A stretch of DNA of 32,643 nt from Pseudomonadota bacterium (GTDB lineage: Bacteria; Pseudomonadota; Alphaproteobacteria; Sphingomonadales; Sphingomonadaceae), in the NCBI GenBank assembly GCA_023445495.1, contig JAEXLC010000080.1, positions 1 to 32,643 of the forward strand, in the 5' to 3' direction. Made by a program: the position numbers and the translations under genes. The stretch's first letter is position 1, and the number at the start of each line of letters is the position of its first letter. Under the pieces are notes generated by a model. The model saw only the letters and a list, made by a program, of their open reading frames with translations. It did not search any database and had not been told where the DNA came from. This document shows positions 30,746 to 32,643 of the stretch, piece after piece.

Positions 30746-32554
30746 TTATTCCTCGCCCATCCGCAGCGCGGCGATAAAGGCTTCCTGCGGGATCTGCACC
30801 GAGCCGTACTCGCGCATCCGCTTCTTGCCTTCCTTCTGCTTTTCCAGAAGCTTGCGCTTACGCGTGATGTCGCCGCCATAGCATTTGGCGGTAACGTCCT
30901 TGCGCATGGCCGCAATCGTCTCGCGGGCGATGACCTTTCCGCCGATCGCCGCCTGGATCGGGATCTTGAACAGGTGCCGCGGGATCAGGTCCTTGAGCCG
31001 CTCGCACATGCCGCGGCCACGCGTCTCGGCAGTGCCGCGGTGGACGATCATGCTCAGCGCGTCGACCGGCTCGGCATTGACCATGATCGACATCTTGACG
31101 AGGTCGCCCTCGCGATAGCCGATCTGCTCATAGTCGAAGCTCGCATAGCCGCGGCTGATCGACTTGAGGCGGTCGTAGAAATCGAACACCACTTCGTTGA
31201 GCGGCAGCTCATAGGTCAGCTGCGCGCGGCCGCCGACATAGGTGAGGTCCTTCTGGATGCCGCGGCGATCCTGGCAGAGCTTGAGGATGCTGCCGAGATA
31301 TTCGTCGGGCACATAGATCACGGCCTTGATCCACGGCTCCTCGATCTCGTCGATCCGGTTGGGATCAGGCATGTCGGCCGGGTTGTGCAGCTCGATCGTG
31401 CGCGCCTCGGCCTCGCCCGCTGCCTTGGTCAGGCGCAGGCGATAGACCACCGACGGCGCGGTGGTGATCAGGTCAAGATCATATTCGCGGGTCAGCCGCT
31501 CCTGGATGATCTCCAGGTGGAGCAGGCCGAGGAAACCGCAGCGGAAGCCGAAGCCGAGCGCGGCGCTGGTCTCCATCTCGAAGCTGAACGAAGCGTCGTT
31601 GAGGCGCAGCTTCGAAATCGATTCGCGCAGCTTCTCGAAGTCATTGGCGTCGACCGGGAACAGGCCGCAGAACACCACCGGCTGGACTTCCTTGAAGCCC
31701 GGCAGCGGCTCGGCAGCAGGCTTCTTGGCGTCGGTCAGCGTGTCGCCGACGCGGGCCTGGGCGACTTCCTTGATCTGCGCGGTGATGAAGCCGATTTCGC
31801 CGGGGCCGAGATCGGGCAGCTGCTCGATCTTGGGCGTGAACGCGCCGACGCGGTCGATCAGATGGGTGGTGCCGGCGGCCATGAACTTTATCTGCTGGCC
31901 CTTGCGGATCGTGCCGTCGATCACGCGGACCAGGATGACGACGCCCAGATAGGGGTCGTACCAGCTATCGACGAGCATCGCCTTGAGCGGCGCATCGGCG
32001 TCGCCCTTGGGAGCGGGAATGCGCTCGACGATCGCGTCGAGGATCTCGTCGATGCCGATGCCCGACTTGGCGCTGGCGAGCACTGCGTTCGAGGCGTCGA
32101 TGCCGATGATTTCCTCGATCTCGTGGCGCACCTTTTCGGGCTCGGCCGAGGGGAGATCGATCTTGTTGATGACCGGGATGATCTCGTGGTCATGCTCGAT
32201 CGACTGGTAGACGTTCGCCAGCGTCTGCGCTTCGACGCCCTGCGCGGCGTCCACCACGAGCAGCGCGCCCTCGCACGCGGCAAGGCTGCGGCTCACCTCA
32301 TAGGCGAAGTCGACGTGCCCCGGCGTGTCCATCAGGTTGAGAACATGGCCCTTCCACTCGAGGCGCACGGTCTGCGCCTTGATGGTGATGCCCCGCTCCT
32401 TCTCGATATCCATGTTGTCGAGCACCTGCGCGCTCATCTCGCGCTCGGAGAGCCCGCCGGTGCGCTGGATCAGTCGATCGGCCAGCGTCGACTTGCCGTG
32501 GTCGATATGCGCGATGATCGAAAAGTTGCGGATCTTGGAAAGTTCGGTTGCCAT
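30746..32554 (-). CDS. lepA: Elongation factor 4 (back-translocating GTPase)
   Basis: This 602-residue translational GTPase has the family's normal length. The N-terminal G domain shows AHIDHGKST (15-23), the switch region ERGITIKAQTV, DTPGHVDFAYEV and NKIDLPSA. EF-G-like domains follow, and the LepA-specific C-terminal domain ends with GGDITRKRKLLEKQKEGKKR. It acts on paused ribosomes at the membrane or in the cytoplasm. No Shine-Dalgarno sequence precedes ATG 32554, although the N-terminus MATELSKIRNFSIIAHIDHG is the family's usual start. It converges on the J-like gene with ten bases between stops; a five-pair hairpin there is too weak to be a terminator. Confidence 0.97.
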   Translation of the reverse strand: MATELSKIRNFSIIAHIDHGKSTLADRLIQRTGGLSEREMSAQVLDNMDIEKERGITIKAQTVRLEWKGHVLNLMDTPGHVDFAYEVSRSLAACEGALLVVDAAQGVEAQTLANVYQSIEHDHEIIPVINKIDLPSAEPEKVRHEIEEIIGIDASNAVLASAKSGIGIDEILDAIVERIPAPKGDADAPLKAMLVDSWYDPYLGVVILVRVIDGTIRKGQQIKFMAAGTTHLIDRVGAFTPKIEQLPDLGPGEIGFITAQIKEVAQARVGDTLTDAKKPAAEPLPGFKEVQPVVFCGLFPVDANDFEKLRESISKLRLNDASFSFEMETSAALGFGFRCGFLGLLHLEIIQERLTREYDLDLITTAPSVVYRLRLTKAAGEAEARTIELHNPADMPDPNRIDEIEEPWIKAVIYVPDEYLGSILKLCQDRRGIQKDLTYVGGRAQLTYELPLNEVVFDFYDRLKSISRGYASFDYEQIGYREGDLVKMSIMVNAEPVDALSMIVHRGTAETRGRGMCERLKDLIPRHLFKIPIQAAIGGKVIARETIAAMRKDVTAKCYGGDITRKRKLLEKQKEGKKRMREYGSVQIPQEAFIAALRMGEE

Positions 32555-32604
32555 GATCGCGCGCGCTTAGCAGGCGCGGGCCGGTGCCGGAAGTCCCGCG
32601 CGAA

Positions 32605-32643
32605 ATACAAAATAGAAGGGCCCGGTGGCGGGGGACGCCACCG
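32605..32643 (-). terminator. Probable terminator of an unseen gene upstream of lepA
   Basis: Read on the minus strand, CGGTGGCG and CGCCACCG form a perfect 8-bp stem (32623-32643) with a five-base loop. GGCCCTTCTATTTTG follows. The U-tract is interrupted, but the hairpin sits where a minus-strand gene beyond the right edge would end. It would insulate lepA from that gene. Confidence 0.55.

Noticed and set aside
30740..30755. Hairpin CGAGG-GTTATT-CCTCG between the J-like gene and lepA
   Set aside because: It has only five pairs and no U-tract, and overlaps the lepA stop codon. It is too weak to call a terminator.

Overview
The window looks like a chromosomal core segment of a high-GC alphaproteobacterium of the Sphingomonadales, probably Sphingomonas or a close relative. 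I infer this from alphaproteobacterial-type RNA polymerase subunits, two large TonB-dependent receptors, an OprB-type porin, a beta-propeller phytase and uniformly GC-rich third codon positions. No database was consulted. I see no insertion sequence, prophage, integrase, CRISPR array, tRNA or rRNA gene.

Layout. At 1-239 (-) lies the start of an exported Pro/Ala-rich protein, cut by the window edge. A TonB-dependent receptor (492-2792, -) diverges from rpoB (3169-7326, +) and rpoC (7404-11690, +). The rpo pair has its own strong sigma70-type promoter (2944-2972) and a strong intrinsic terminator (11725-11760). No rplK/A/J/L lies immediately upstream and no rpsL/rpsG/fusA/tuf follows. Next come a small secreted Cys-containing protein (11863-12294, +) and a minus-strand group: a membrane-anchored J-like protein (12307-13173), an 87-aa protein (13222-13485) and a PAPS-dependent sulfotransferase (13530-14456). 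An OprB-type porin (14676-15845, -) diverges from a chemoreceptor (15971-17731, +). The chemoreceptor converges on a second TonB-dependent receptor (17813-20587, -) across a shared bidirectional terminator. A plus-strand run follows: a DUF1993 protein that is probably translated from a leaderless mRNA, a ketopantoate-reductase-family enzyme, a membrane diguanylate cyclase and a HAD hydrolase.

The minus-strand block 23822-27186 holds a molybdate ABC transporter (modA, a 50-aa membrane protein, modB, and a modC without its usual C-terminal Mop domain) downstream of a beta-propeller phytase. Diverging from it, an HscC-type Hsp70 (27323-29026) overlaps by four bases a 570-aa membrane-spanning J-like protein (29023-30735). 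The window closes with lepA (30746-32554, -) and a terminator for an unseen gene upstream of it.

The most interesting candidate system is the HscC/J-like pair together with its paralogue 16 kb away. Both J-like proteins share a conserved N-terminal J-like helix pair that lacks the catalytic His of HPD, a conserved middle domain and a membrane anchor. Only the one encoded with HscC has a large C-terminal domain, predicted to be periplasmic, which contains all three of its cysteines. This suggests an Hsp70 working with two different membrane-tethered partners. Other points for follow-up are the detached rpoBC operon, the 50-aa membrane protein inside the mod operon, the predicted leaderless transcript, and several inverted repeats upstream of envelope genes.
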